DNA of 64,000 bases from Hyperoodon ampullatus (taxonomy: Eukaryota; Chordata; Mammalia; Artiodactyla; Ziphiidae), in the NCBI GenBank assembly GCA_949752795.1, contig OX457068.1, positions 55,828,516-55,892,515 on the forward strand, in the 5' to 3' direction. The notes below the pieces were generated by a model. That model worked only from the letters and a program-made list of their open reading frames with translations. It was not told the origin of the DNA and did no database searches. The stretch's first letter is position 1, and the number at the start of each line of letters is the position of its first letter. A program made the translations under genes and the position numbers. Below are positions 1-10,013 of the stretch, piece after piece.

Positions 1-589
1 AATTTGTCTCATTAGTAGTTAGGAGGCAGAGATCAGTGTGAGATAGGGAGTAAACCCAGTGGAAAGCAGTAAATGGTACAATGAAAGAGGAGCATCCAGG
101 CAGAACCAAGAGGAAAAGACGTTTAAATCAACTGTTACTTGGAAGGTCTTTTGTCAGGAATATGTTTTCTTACAGGACAGATATACAGGTCTAGAGTTTG
201 ACTCTGTGAAATGTAAATGCTTAGGTTGAAGAAAGGAATTTGAGCCTCCAATACATTTGATCACTATTGTCCCAATAAATATAATTTAATTAAAAGCTGG
301 TATCATATAAGTGTTAAATTTGAGTAGTCCAGCTGGTATATTAAGGAATATTTTGTTTTGTTTTTAGTTTCTGTTTGTTTTGTATGTTTTCCTGCTGGTA
401 GAATTTTCTCTCATATCGAGTTCTATGAGAACTTGATAGAAATTTTTCTGTGACTATGCCAGGGGGGGCATGGTTATGGAAAATGAGAATTTCTGTGTTC
501 AGTAAATTGCAAGGATGAATTCAAAATTTTCATTTATGTATGAGCAACTTCTCTTTTCCAGAGTTGATGTATATTCCTCCACACTTTAT

Positions 590-975
590 GTCTGGGATGG
601 CTTTGTGACTTGTTTAGACAAATAAAATCAGTGAAAGTAATGTTGTATGATTCCCAAGCTCAGGCCACCAAAACCTTGTAGCTTCTCTCTCCTCCTCTTG
701 AACTCTGGTGATGTCCTGTGAAGAAGCTTGGGCCAGCTTTCTGGAAGATGAAGCCATGTAGAACTGAGTCTTCCTAAGCCTGCCATCCTGTAATTGAGCT
801 GCCAGTATACTGCAGCCACAAAAGTGATCCCAGGAAATACCAACAAAAGAAAACCCCAGATGAACCCAGACTAAATTGTTGACACACAGAATTTTGATAA
901 AATAAAATGGCTGTTATTTAGGTCACTTAGTTTTGGGATAATTTTTAAGGCAGCAAATAATAACTGATACAAGGT
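590..975 (+). mobile_element. MLT1-type LTR (ERVL-MaLR), solo
   Basis: The stretch follows the MLT1 LTR pattern from memory: a start around GGCTTTGTGACTTG, an internal GAAGAAGCTTGGGCCAGC, then TTGTTGACACACAGAAT, an AATAAAATGG poly(A) signal, TTAGTTTTGGGATAATTTTT and a terminal TAACTGATACAA. No internal retroviral region follows, so this is a solo LTR or a fragment. It is old and has no coding capacity. The sub-family was not resolved. Confidence 0.7.
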
Positions 976-2242
976 GGCACACATACATGGCAGCACACAC
1001 AAGTATGGGGCTTAGAATCTGACTTTGCACAGAGGCTACTATAGACATCAGGCTTTTACAACAGAGTCTTTTGAGAAGTTGATTAAAAAGCTCTGTTGGA
1101 AAAGTATGCAATCAAAATTAATGTATATATTGTTCAGCCCCTTAATTACACAGAAAATCACATACATATACCTTAAGCAACCAAACTCAGGAGTTCCTCT
1201 GGAATATCTCCTTGGGTAAGTGCTTGGTAAAAGCCTTGTGAGAACGAGACAATAAGCCTCTCATTATACATGTTTATTAATTGTCTTTTGATTTATAATT
1301 ATCTATCTACCTATCATCTATCTATCTCCCATTGAAAAAAAAATAGTCTAGCAATTGGCTGATACCTTTATTTATCACAAATGGCATGTCCATCCATTTA
1401 GTATGATTAACACATGTAATGTGTCTTGATCAGACATAAGTAGTTTGCTATTATCTATAGAGCTGATTAAAAAAATGAGGCACAATTACACCTGCATTTT
1501 CTCAGAGTACCTATAAATGCCTTGCTCAGCAGCAGAATTCTGAAATCTTTAGAACTGCTCGTTGCTATCGAGATTAAAGCCCTCCTCATCAGTCATGCTA
1601 TGATGTTATGGTTACAAACGCTCTAATTAAGATTATGTACAGACTTCACAATCACTTTCTGATTGCCTTCTCATTAAAAAACATCTTTTAAGTTGCCCTC
1701 CTGGCTGACATATTTTATATTTGTTCCTCTGTTATGATTTCCACACAACAAGGGGAGAACTAGATAGAAGGAATGACTTAGAAAAAAAACAGATTCAGAG
1801 AAGTAATGTCAGTATGTTATGAACTATGCAGTAGTTCTTTATGTTCTAGTCTTTGAAGGATGCTGGAACACGTCTATTTGGCCAATAACTCCCAAATACC
1901 TTTTGAGACTCAAAGTGCTGTGTGTAGAGAAAAAACACAAGGAAAAAGTTGTGACCAGTTTAGATGAATAAAATATATCCCATAAATGGGAGCTACACTA
2001 TATAAAAAAAACTAATAAGTCCTTAAGCAAGTCAATGATCATAAGAAAAACATATCCACTGTCCTGGCCAGGTATTTTGTTTGTTTGTTGTACTTAATAT
2101 ATGGGTCTTCTTCCAAGGTGGAGAAATAGCCCAAAGACTGACATATATGAATTAATTTTTATATCCATATTTGTCTTTCTTTTCATTCACATTTTACTTC
2201 CAAGCTCTTTTATTTTGTTTTCCATTCATGTTGTAACTTATT
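976..2242. other. Unassigned sequence, enhancer-like core at about 1470-1700
   Basis: I recognise no repeat or gene. A short CTAT-type microsatellite lies at about 1302-1328. From about 1470 to 1700 the composition changes from low-complexity AT to balanced sequence with several homeodomain-type TAATTA/ATTA cores, such as CTCTAATTAAGATTATG, and no repeat similarity. That is the look of a conserved non-coding element, but conservation cannot be judged from one sequence. Confidence 0.3.
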
Positions 2243-2255
2243 TGTCCAATTCTTT
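2243..2255. repeat. Left target-site duplication of the full-length L1
   Basis: TGTCCAATTCTTT at 2243-2255 is repeated exactly at 10025-10037, on the far side of the 7.77-kb L1. The T run after it is the antisense L1 poly(A) tail. The pair shows that the element entered in one target-primed insertion. Confidence 0.9.
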
Positions 2256-2587
2256 TTTTTTATTAGTTTCTGCTTTATAACAAAGTGAATCAGTCATACA
2301 TATATATCTGTTCCCACATCCCTTCCCTCATGCATCTCCCTCCCTCCCACCCTCCCCATCCCACCCCTCCAGGCGGTCACAAAGCACCGAGCTGATCTCC
2401 CTGTGCTCTGCGGCTGCTTCCCACTATCTATCTACCTTACGTTTGGTACTGTATATATGTCCATGCCTCTCCTTCGCTTTGTCACAGCTTACCCTTCCCC
2501 CTCCTCATATCCTCAAGTCCATTCTCAAGTAGGTCTGTGTCTTTATTCCTGTTTTACCCCTAGGTTCTTCATGACATGTTTTTTTTA
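2256..2587 (-). other. L1 3' UTR with G-rich (quadruplex-prone) tract
   Basis: After the ORF2 stop at 2588 the L1 sense strand runs through a G-rich tract (complement of about 2338-2373, CCCTCCC repeats) into an A-rich tail. Runs of three or more G on the sense strand could form a G-quadruplex, a known feature of mammalian L1 3' UTRs. The same tract recurs in the short L1 at about 20720-20760. Confidence 0.75.
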
Positions 2588-5500
2588 TTAAATTCCATAT
2601 ATATGTGTTAGCATACGGTATTTGTCTTTTTCTTTCTGACTTACTTCACTCTCTATGACAGACTCTAGGTCTATCCACCTCATTACAAAGAGCTCAGTTT
2701 CGTTTCTTTTTATGGCTGAGTAATATTCCATTGTATATATGTGCCACATCTTCTTTATCCATTCATCCGATGATGGCCACTTAGGTTGTTTCCAGCTCCG
2801 GGCTATTGTGAATAGAGCTGCAATGAACATTTTGGTACATGTCTCTTTTTGAATTATGGTTTTCTCAGGGTATATGCCTAGTAGTGGGATTGCTGGGTCA
2901 TATGGTAGTTCTATTTTTAGTTTTTTAAGGAACCTCCATACTGTTCTCCATAGTGGCTGTACCAATTCACATTCCCACCAGCAGTGCAAGAGTGTTCCCT
3001 TTTCTCCACACCCTCTCCAGCATTTATTGTTTCTAGATTTCTTGATGATGGCCTTTCTGACTGCTGTGAGATGATATCTCATTGTAGTTTTGATTTGCAT
3101 TTCTCTAATGATTAATGATGTTGAGCATTCTTTCATGTGTTTGTTGGCAGTCTGTATATCTTCTTTGGAGAAATGCCTATTTAACTCTTCTGCCCATTTT
3201 TGGATTGGGTTGTTTGTTTTTTTGCTATTGAGCTGCATGAGCTGTTTATAAATTTTGGAGATTATTCCTTTGTCAGTTGCTTCATTTGCAAATATTTTCT
3301 CCCATTCTGAGGGTTGTCTTTTGGTCTTGTTTATGGTTTCCTTTGCTGTGCAAAAGCTTTGAAGTTTCATTGGGTCCCATTTGTTTATCTTTGTTTTTAT
3401 TTCCATTTCTCTAGGAGGTGGGTCCAAAAGGATCTTGCTGTGATTTATGTCATAGAGTGTTCTACCTATGTTTTCCTCTAAGAGTTTGATAGTTTCTGGC
3501 CTTACATTTAGGTCTTTAATCCATTTTGAGCTTATTTTTGTGTATGGTGTTAGGGAATGATCTAATCTCATACTTTTACATGTCCCTGTTCAGTTTTCCC
3601 AGCACCACTTATTGAAGAGGCTGTCCTTTCTCCACTGTACATTCCTGCCTCCTTTATCAAAGATAAGTTGGCCATATGTGCGTGGCTTTATCTCTGAGCT
3701 TTCTATCCTGATCCACTGATCTATCTTTCTGTTTTTATGCCAGTACCACACTGTCTTAATTACTGTAGCTTTGTAGTATAGTCTGAAGTCAGGGAGCCTG
3801 ATTCCTCCAGCTCCGTTTTTCGTTCTCAAGATTGCTTTGGCTATTCGGGGTCTTTTGTTTTTCCAAACAAATTTTGAAATTTTTCATTCTAGTTCTCTGA
3901 AAAATGCCAGTGGTAGTTTGATATGGATTGCATTGAATCTGTAGATTCCTTTGGGTAGTAGAGTCATTTGCACAATATTGATTCATCCAATCCAGGAGCA
4001 TGGTATATCTCTCCATCTATTTGTATCATCTTTAATTTCTTTCATCAGTGTCTTATAATTTTCTGCATACAGGTCTTTTGTCTCCTTAGGTAGGTTTATT
4101 CCTAGATATTTTATTCTTTTTGTTGCAATGGTAAATGGGAGTGCTTCCTTGATTTCATTTTCAGATTTTTCATCATTAGTGTACAGGAATGCCACAGATT
4201 TCTGTACATTAATTTTGTATCCTGCTACTTTACCAAATTCATTGATTAGCTCTAGTAGTTTTTCGGTAGCATCTTTAGGATTCTCTATGTATAGTATCAT
4301 GTCATCTGCAAACAGTGACAGCTTTACTTCTTCTTTTCCAATTTGGATTTTTTATTTCCTTTTCTTCTCTGATTGCTGTGGTTAAAACTTCCAAAACTAT
4401 GTTGAATAAGAGTGGTGAGAGTGGGCAGCCTTGTCTTGTTCCTGATCTTAGTGGAAATGGTTTCAGTTTTTCACCATTGAGGACAAAGTTGGCTGTGGGT
4501 TTGTCATATATGGCCTTTATTACGTTGAGGAAAGTTCCCTCTATGCCTACTTTCTGCAGGGTTTTTATCATAAATGAGTGTTGAAATTTGTCAAAAGCTT
4601 TCTCTGCATCTATCGAGATGATCATATGGATTTTCTCCTTCAACTTGTTAATATGGTGTATCACATTGATTGATTTGCGTATATTGAAGAATCCTTGCAT
4701 TCCTGGAATAAACCCCACTTGATCATGGTGTATGATCCTTTTAATGTGCTGTTGGATTCTGTTTGCTAGTATTTTGTTGAGGATTTTTGCATCTATGTTC
4801 ATCAGTGATATTGGCCTGTAGTTTTCTTTCTTTGTGACATCCTTGCCTGGTTTTGGTATCAAGGTGATGGTGGCCTCGTAGAATGAGTTTGGGAGTGTTC
4901 CTTCCTCTGATATTGTTTGGAAGAGTTTGAGAAGGATGGGTGTTAGCTCTTCTCTAAATGTTTGATAGAATTCGCCTGTGAAGCCATCTGGTCCTGGGCT
5001 TTTGTTTGTTGGAAGATTTTTAATCACAGTTTCAATTTCAGTGCTTGTGATTCGTCTATTCACATTTTCTATTTCTTCCTGAGTCAGTCTTGGAAGGTTG
5101 TGCATTTCTAAGTATTTGTCCATTTCTTCCAGTTTGTCCATTTTATTGGCATAGAGTTGCTTGTAGTAATCTCTCATGATCTTTTGTATTTCTGCAGTGT
5201 CAGTTGTTACTTCTCCTTTTTCATTTCTAATTCTATTGATTTGAGTCTTCTCCCTTCTTTTCTTGATGAGTCTGGCTAATGGTTTGTCAATTTTGTTTAT
5301 CTTCTCAAAGAACCAGCTTTTAGTTTGGTTGATCTTTGCTATCGTTTCCTTCATTTCTTTCTCATTTATTTCTGATCTGATCTTTATGATTTCTTTCCTT
5401 CTGCTAACTTTGGGGGGTTTTGGTTCTTCTTTCTCTAATTGCTTTAGGTGCAGGGTCAGGTTGTTTACTCAAGATGTTTCCTGTTTCTTAAGGAGGGATT

Positions 5501-6404
5501 GTATTGCTATAAACTTCCCCCTTAGAACTGCTTTTGCTGCATCCCATAGGTTTTGGGTCATCGTGTCTCCATTGTCATTTGTTTCTAGGTATTTTTAAAT
5601 TTCCTCTTTGATTTCTTCAGTGATCACTTCGTTATTGAGTAGTGTATTGTTTAGCCTCCATGTGTTTGTATTTTTTACAGATCTTTTCCTGTAATTGATG
5701 TCTAGTCTCATAGCATTGTGGTCAGAAAAGATACTTGATACAATTTCAATTTTCTTAAAATTACCAAGGCTTGATTTGTGACCCAAGATATGATCTATCC
5801 TGGAGAATGTTCCATGAGCACTTGAGAAAAATGTGTATTCTGTTGTTTTTGGATGGAATGTCCTATAAATATCAACTAAGTCCATCTTGTTTAATGTATC
5901 ATTTAAAGCTTGTGTTTCCTTATTTATTTTCATTTTGGATGACCTGTCCATTCGTGAAAGTGGGGTGTTAAAGTCCTCTACTATGAGTATGTTACTGTCG
6001 ATTTCCCCTTTTATGGCTGTTAGTATTTGCCTTATGTATTGAGGTGCTCCTATGTTGGGTGCATAACTATTTACAATTGTTATATCTTCTTCTTGGATCG
6101 ATCCCTTTATCGTTATGTAGTGTCCTTCTTTGTGTCTTCTAATAGTCTTTATTTTAAAGTCTATTTTGTCTGATATAAGAAATGCTACTCCAGCTTTCTT
6201 TTGATTTCCATTTGCATGGAATATCTTTTTCCAACCCCTTACTTTCAATCTGTATGTGTCTCTAGGTCTGAAGTGGGTCTCTTGTAGACAGCATATATAT
6301 GGGTCTTGTTTTTGTATCCATTCAGCCACTCTGTGTCTTTTGTTGGGAACATTTAGTCCATTTACATTTAAGGTAATTATTGATATGTATGTTTCTATTC
6401 CCAT
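2588..6404 (-). pseudogene. L1 ORF2 (endonuclease-reverse transcriptase), inactivated
   Basis: ORF2 encodes the nickase and reverse transcriptase that perform target-primed insertion. It starts at 6404 (MGIETYIS). The N-terminal endonuclease (6404-5598) keeps the LNVN, QETH, NSYAPN, RIDHILG and SDHN motifs, but the normally GDFN motif reads EDFN (Gly to Glu next to a catalytic Asp). The RT core (about 5354-4345) keeps [20 protein letters not shown] and [12 protein letters not shown]. The catalytic FADD box survives as DNA near 4300 but lies just past a frameshift at about 4345, apparently a 2-nt loss. The C-terminal part (3571-2588) holds the cysteine-rich [18 protein letters not shown] segment. 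In-frame stops are at 5595-5597, about 5469-5471, 3983-3985 (CGA to TGA type), 3884-3886 and 3590-3592. The remaining blocks share two frames, so the damage is light and recent. Confidence 0.93.
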
Positions 6405-6462
6405 TTCCTTAATTGCTTTGGGTTCGTTGTTGTAGGTATATTCCTTCTGTTGTGTTTCTTGC

Positions 6463-7377
6463 CTAGAGAAGTTCCTTTAGCATTTGTTGTAAAGCTGGTT
6501 TGGTGGTGCTGAACTCTCTCAGCTTTTGCTTGTCTGTAAACATTTTAATTTCTCCATCAAATCTGAATGAGATCCTTGCTGGGTAGAGTAATCTTGGTTG
6601 CAGGTTTCTCTCCTTCATCCCTTTAATTATGTCCTGCCACTCCCTTCTGGCTTGTAGAGTTTCTGCTGAGAGATCAGCTATTAACCTGATGGGGATTCCC
6701 TTGTGTGTTATTTGTTGTTTTTCCCCTGCTGCTTTTAATATGATTTCTTTGTGTTTAATTTTTGACAGTTTGATTAATATATGTCTTGGCGTATTTCTCC
6801 TTGGATTTATTCTGTATGGGACTCTCTGTGCCTCCTGGACTTGATTAACTATTTCCTTTCCCATATTAGGGAAGTTTTCAACTATAATCTCTTCAAATAT
6901 TTTCTCAGTCCCTTTCTTTTTCTCTTCTTCTTCTGGAACCCCTATAATTCGAATGTTGGTGTGTTTAATGTTGTCCCAGAGGTCTCTGAGACTGTCCTCT
7001 GTTCTTTTCATTCTTTTTTCTTTATTTTGCTCTGCATCAGTTATTTCCACTATTTTATCTTCCACCTCACTTATCCGTTCTTCTGCCTCAGTTATTCTAC
7101 TATTGATCCCATCTAGAGTATTTTTCATTTCATTTATTGTGTTTTTAATCGATGCTTGATTCATCTTTAGTTCTTCTAGGTCCTTGTTAACTGTTTCTTG
7201 CATATTGTCTATTCTATTTCCAAGATTTTGGATCTTGGAAATAGAATCTTGGATCAGCTTTACTATCATTATTCTGAATTCTTTTTCAGGTAGACTGCCT
7301 TTTACCTCTTCATTTGTTAGGTCTGGTAGGTTTTTATCTTGCTCCTTCACCTGCTGTGTGTTTTTCTGCTTTCTCAT
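6463..7377 (-). CDS. L1 ORF1 protein (RNA-binding chaperone), uninterrupted, 304 aa
   Basis: The frame is open from ATG at 7377 to TAG at 6463. ORF1p is the trimeric nucleic-acid chaperone that coats L1 RNA in cytoplasmic particles. The product shows the family layout: a charged N-terminus (1-38), a long coiled coil (about 40-135) with the RhxxhE-type trimer motif RISEVE at 101-106, an RRM (about 139-235, starting NIRIIGVPEEEE) and a C-terminal domain (about 240-304) with ARISFRFDGEIKMFTDKQKLREF. At 304 aa it is shorter than the human protein (338 aa), mainly in the N-terminal part. Oddity: about seven extra codons (residues about 44-50, DSISKIQ) are absent from the second L1 in this window and form a perfect palindrome with the next codons. 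Whether it is translated is unknown, and the partner ORF2 is dead. Confidence 0.85.
   Translation of the reverse strand: MRKQKNTQQVKEQDKNLPDLTNEEVKGSLPEKEFRIMIVKLIQDSISKIQNLGNRIDNMQETVNKDLEELKMNQASIKNTINEMKNTLDGINSRITEAEERISEVEDKIVEITDAEQNKEKRMKRTEDSLRDLWDNIKHTNIRIIGVPEEEEKKKGTEKIFEEIIVENFPNMGKEIVNQVQEAQRVPYRINPRRNTPRHILIKLSKIKHKEIILKAAGEKQQITHKGIPIRLIADLSAETLQARREWQDIIKGMKERNLQPRLLYPARISFRFDGEIKMFTDKQKLREFSTTKPALQQMLKELL
7211..7247. repeat. Perfect 16-bp inverted repeat inside L1 ORF1
   Basis: Positions 7211-7226 (ATTCTATTTCCAAGAT) are the exact reverse complement of 7232-7247, separated by a 5-nt loop (TTTGG). It lies in the ORF1 coiled-coil region and coincides with the extra codons relative to the L1 at 54911. 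Transcripts of either strand could form a strong hairpin. Confidence 0.9.
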
Positions 7378-7886
7378 TTTGTTTATGTTACTGTGTTTGG
7401 GGTCTCCTTTTTGCAGGCTGCAGATTCATAGTTCCCGTTGTTTTTGGTGTCTGTCCCCCGTGGCTAAGGTTGTTTCAGTAGGTTGTGTAGGCTTCCTGGT
7501 GGGGGGCACTAATGCCTGTGTTCTGGTGGTTTAGGCTCGATCTTGTCTTTCTGGTGGACAGGTCCACGTCTGGTCGTGTGTTTTGGGGTGCCTGTGGCCT
7601 TATTATGTTTTTAGGTAGCCTCTCTGCTAATGGGTGGGGTTGTGTTCCTGCCTTGCTAGTTGCTTGGCATAGGGTGACCAGCACTGTAGCTTGCTGGTCG
7701 TTGACTGAAGCTGGGTGCTGGTTTGAGATGGAGATCCTTGGGAGATTTTTGCTGCTTGATATTATGTGGAGCTGGGAGGTCTCTTGAGGACCCGTGTCCT
7801 GAAGTTGGCTCTCCCACTTCAGAGGCACAGCACTGACTCCTGGCTGCAGCACCAAGAGACTTTCATCCACCCGGCTCAGAATAACA

Positions 7887-8256
7887 GTGAGAAAAAGTAG
7901 AAAGAAAGAATTAGTAGAAGAAAGAAAAAGAGAGGGAAAGAAAGGAAGGAAGGAAGGAAGGAAGAAAGAAAGAAAGGAGGGAGGGAGGGAGGAAGGATGG
8001 AAAGAAAGAAGGAAAGAAAGGAGGGAGGGAGGGAGGAATGAAAGCAAAAGAAGAGTGAATGGAATAAGGGAGGGAGGGAGGGAGGGAGGAAGGAAAGAAA
8101 GAAAGAAAGACAGGAAGGAGGGAGGGAGAAAGGAAAGAAAAAGAAAGTGGAAAGAAGAAGTGTGGGAGGGAGGGAGGGAGGAAAGAAAAAGAAAGAAGGA
8201 AAGGAGGAGCGGAGGGAGTGAGGGAGGAAGGGAAGGTAGGAAAAAAAGAAAGAGCA
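7887..8256. repeat. Long polypurine tract (GGAA/GGGA/GAAA), about 370 bp
   Basis: The plus strand is almost entirely A and G, made of GGAA, GAAA and GGGA units. On the L1 sense strand it is a polypyrimidine tract just upstream of ORF1. The continuous frames through it are low-complexity (Lys/Arg/Glu/Gly on plus, Phe/Leu/Ser/Pro on minus) and are not genes. Mirror-symmetric purine tracts like this can form triplex DNA. Confidence 0.9.
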
Positions 8257-8371
8257 GGTAAAGTAAAATAGAATAAAGTATGAAATATAGTAGCGTTATT
8301 AAAATTAAAAAGTAATTATTGAAAAAAAAACACGGACCGATAGAACCCTGGGACATATGGTGGAAGCAAAG

Positions 8372-8770
8372 CTATACAGAGAGAATCTTACACAGAAGAT
8401 TACACATACACATTCACAAAAAGAGAGCAGGGGGAAAAATCAAAAATCTTGCTCTCCAAGTCCACCTCCTCAATTTGGGATAATTCGTTGTAAAAAGAGG
8501 AAAAGGGCGAGAAGTCTGAAATCTTGCTAAGTCCACCTCCTTAACTATACAGAGAGAATCTTACACAGAAGATTACACATACACATTCACAAAAAGAGAG
8601 CAGGGGGAAAAATCAAAAATCTTGCTCTCCAAGTCCACCTCCTCGATTTGGGATAATTCATTGTAAAAAGAGGAAAAGGGCGAGAAGTCTGAAATCTTGC
8701 TAAGTCCACCTCCTTAATTTGGGATAATTCGTTGTAAAAAGAGGAAAAAAGGGGGGAAAGTCTTAAATCT
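8372..8770. repeat. 173-bp tandem repeat with nested sub-repeat in L1 5' UTR
   Basis: CTATACAGAGAGAATCTTAC starts at 8372 and again at 8545, a period of 173 bp, and the two units are nearly identical. A shorter internal unit beginning AAGTCCACCTCCT recurs at about 8458, 8529, 8631, 8702 and (diverged) 8779. The array is about two full units plus a partial third, and resembles monomer-type expansion seen in other mammalian L1 promoters. Confidence 0.9.
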
Positions 8771-8869
8771 TGTCCTCAAAGTCCACTTCCTCAATTTGGG
8801 ATGATTCGCTGTCCATTCATGCACTCCACAGACGCAGGGCACATCAAATGGACCGTGGAGCTTTAATCC

Positions 8870-9620
8870 GCTGCCTCCGAGGCTGCACAGCGAGATTTCC
8901 CTGTCTCTGCTCTCACAACTTCCGGGTCTCAGCCTTGGACCTGGCCCCGCCTCTGTGCGTAGGTCGCTGGAGGGCGTCCGTTCTTCGCTCAGACAGGACG
9001 GGTTTAATGGAGCCGCTGATTCGGGGGCTCTGGCTCACTCAGGCAGAGGGGAGGGAGGGGCGCACAGTGTGGTGCGGGCCTGCGGCGACAGAGGCCGGCG
9101 TGACTTTGCAGCAGCCGGTGGCACTCCGTGCGCCCTCCCTTGAAAGCCGTCCCCGGGTCCCGGGACCCCGGCAGTGGCGGGGTGCACAGGCCCCCCGGAA
9201 GGCGGGGCGGACAGTGACCCGCGCTCGCACATGGACCCCGCGGCGGCGGCTGGCGGCGGCGGCGGCGGCGGCGGCTGCGGCGGCGGCGGCGGCAGCCCCA
9301 GCGTCCCACGCCCGTCTCCGAGGTCCGCGCCTTACCCGCGGCTCGCGCCTGTCTCCGGCGCTTCCCCAAGTAGCCCTCTTAATGCCCTCTCCTCGCGCAC
9401 CAGGAAACAAAAGGGAAAAATGTCTCTCGCCTCTTCGGTAGCTCCAGACCCTTTCCCTGGACTCCCTCCGGGCTAGCCGTGGTGCACTAACCCCTTCAGG
9501 CTCTCTTCCTGCCGCCAGCCCCAGTCCTCTCCCTGCGCTCCGACTGAAAGCCGATACCCGAGCCTCAGCTCCCAGCCCCGCCCGCCCCGGCGGCCGAGCA
9601 GACAAGCCTCTTTGGCTGGT
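8870..9620. promoter_or_regulatory. CpG-dense block (CpG-island-like) in L1 5' UTR
   Basis: GC content and CpG frequency rise sharply compared with the rest of the window. Many CpGs are still present, so deamination has not yet eroded it, consistent with a young element. It should be the core of the L1 promoter and a methylation target. Confidence 0.8.
9239..9294. repeat. CGG/GGC trinucleotide run
   Basis: A run of GGC units, interrupted twice by a T-containing triplet, at the centre of the CpG-dense block. On the L1 sense strand it encodes a run of about 17 alanines in one frame; on the plus strand one frame gives about 14 alanines. CGG runs are prone to length change and unusual DNA structure. 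Confidence 0.9.
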
Positions 9621-10005
9621 GTGTGCCTGAGGGCACCGATCCTCTGTGCCAAAATCTCTCCGCTTTGCCCTCCGCACCCCAGTTGCTGTGCTCTCCTCCA
9701 CTACTCCGAAGCTTTCCCCCTCCGCCACCTGCAGTCTCCGCCCGCGAAGGGGCTTGTAGTGTGTAGAAACCTTCCCTCCTTCACGGCTCCCTCCCACTGG
9801 TGCAGGTCCCGTCCATATCCTATTGTCTCTGTTTATTCTTTTTTTTCTTTTGACCTACCCAGGTATGTGGGGAGTTTCTTGCCCTTTGGGGGCTCTGAGG
9901 TCTTCTGTCAGCGTTCAGCAGGTGTTCTGTTGGAGTTGTTCCACGTGTAGATGAATTTCTGATGTATCCGTGGGGAGGAAGGTGATCTCCGCGTCTTACT
10001 CTTCT

Positions 10006-10013
10006 GCCATCTT
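10006..10013 (-). promoter_or_regulatory. YY1-type box at L1 5' end (AAGATGGC)
   Basis: The minus strand reads AAGATGGC 12-19 nt inside the L1 5' boundary, where human L1 has its YY1 site that fixes the transcription start. In the older L1 at 52946 the same position reads AAGATAGC, one base off. Confidence 0.65.

Noticed and set aside
3789..4016. 75-aa minus-strand frame, with a matching 119-aa frame at 58231-58590
   Set aside because: Both are the same out-of-frame shadow of L1 ORF2; the true frame is broken by stops there.
7887..8261. 124-aa Lys/Arg/Glu/Gly frame on the plus strand
   Set aside because: Pure product of GGAA/GAAA repeats.
7475..8356. 293-aa minus-strand frame rich in Leu, Phe, Ser and Pro
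   Set aside because: It is a translation of the polypyrimidine tract; composition is low-complexity and it has no domain.
8372..8770. Regular repeats that might suggest a CRISPR array
   Set aside because: Units are 173 bp and contiguous with no unique spacers, and the setting is a mammalian L1 5' UTR.
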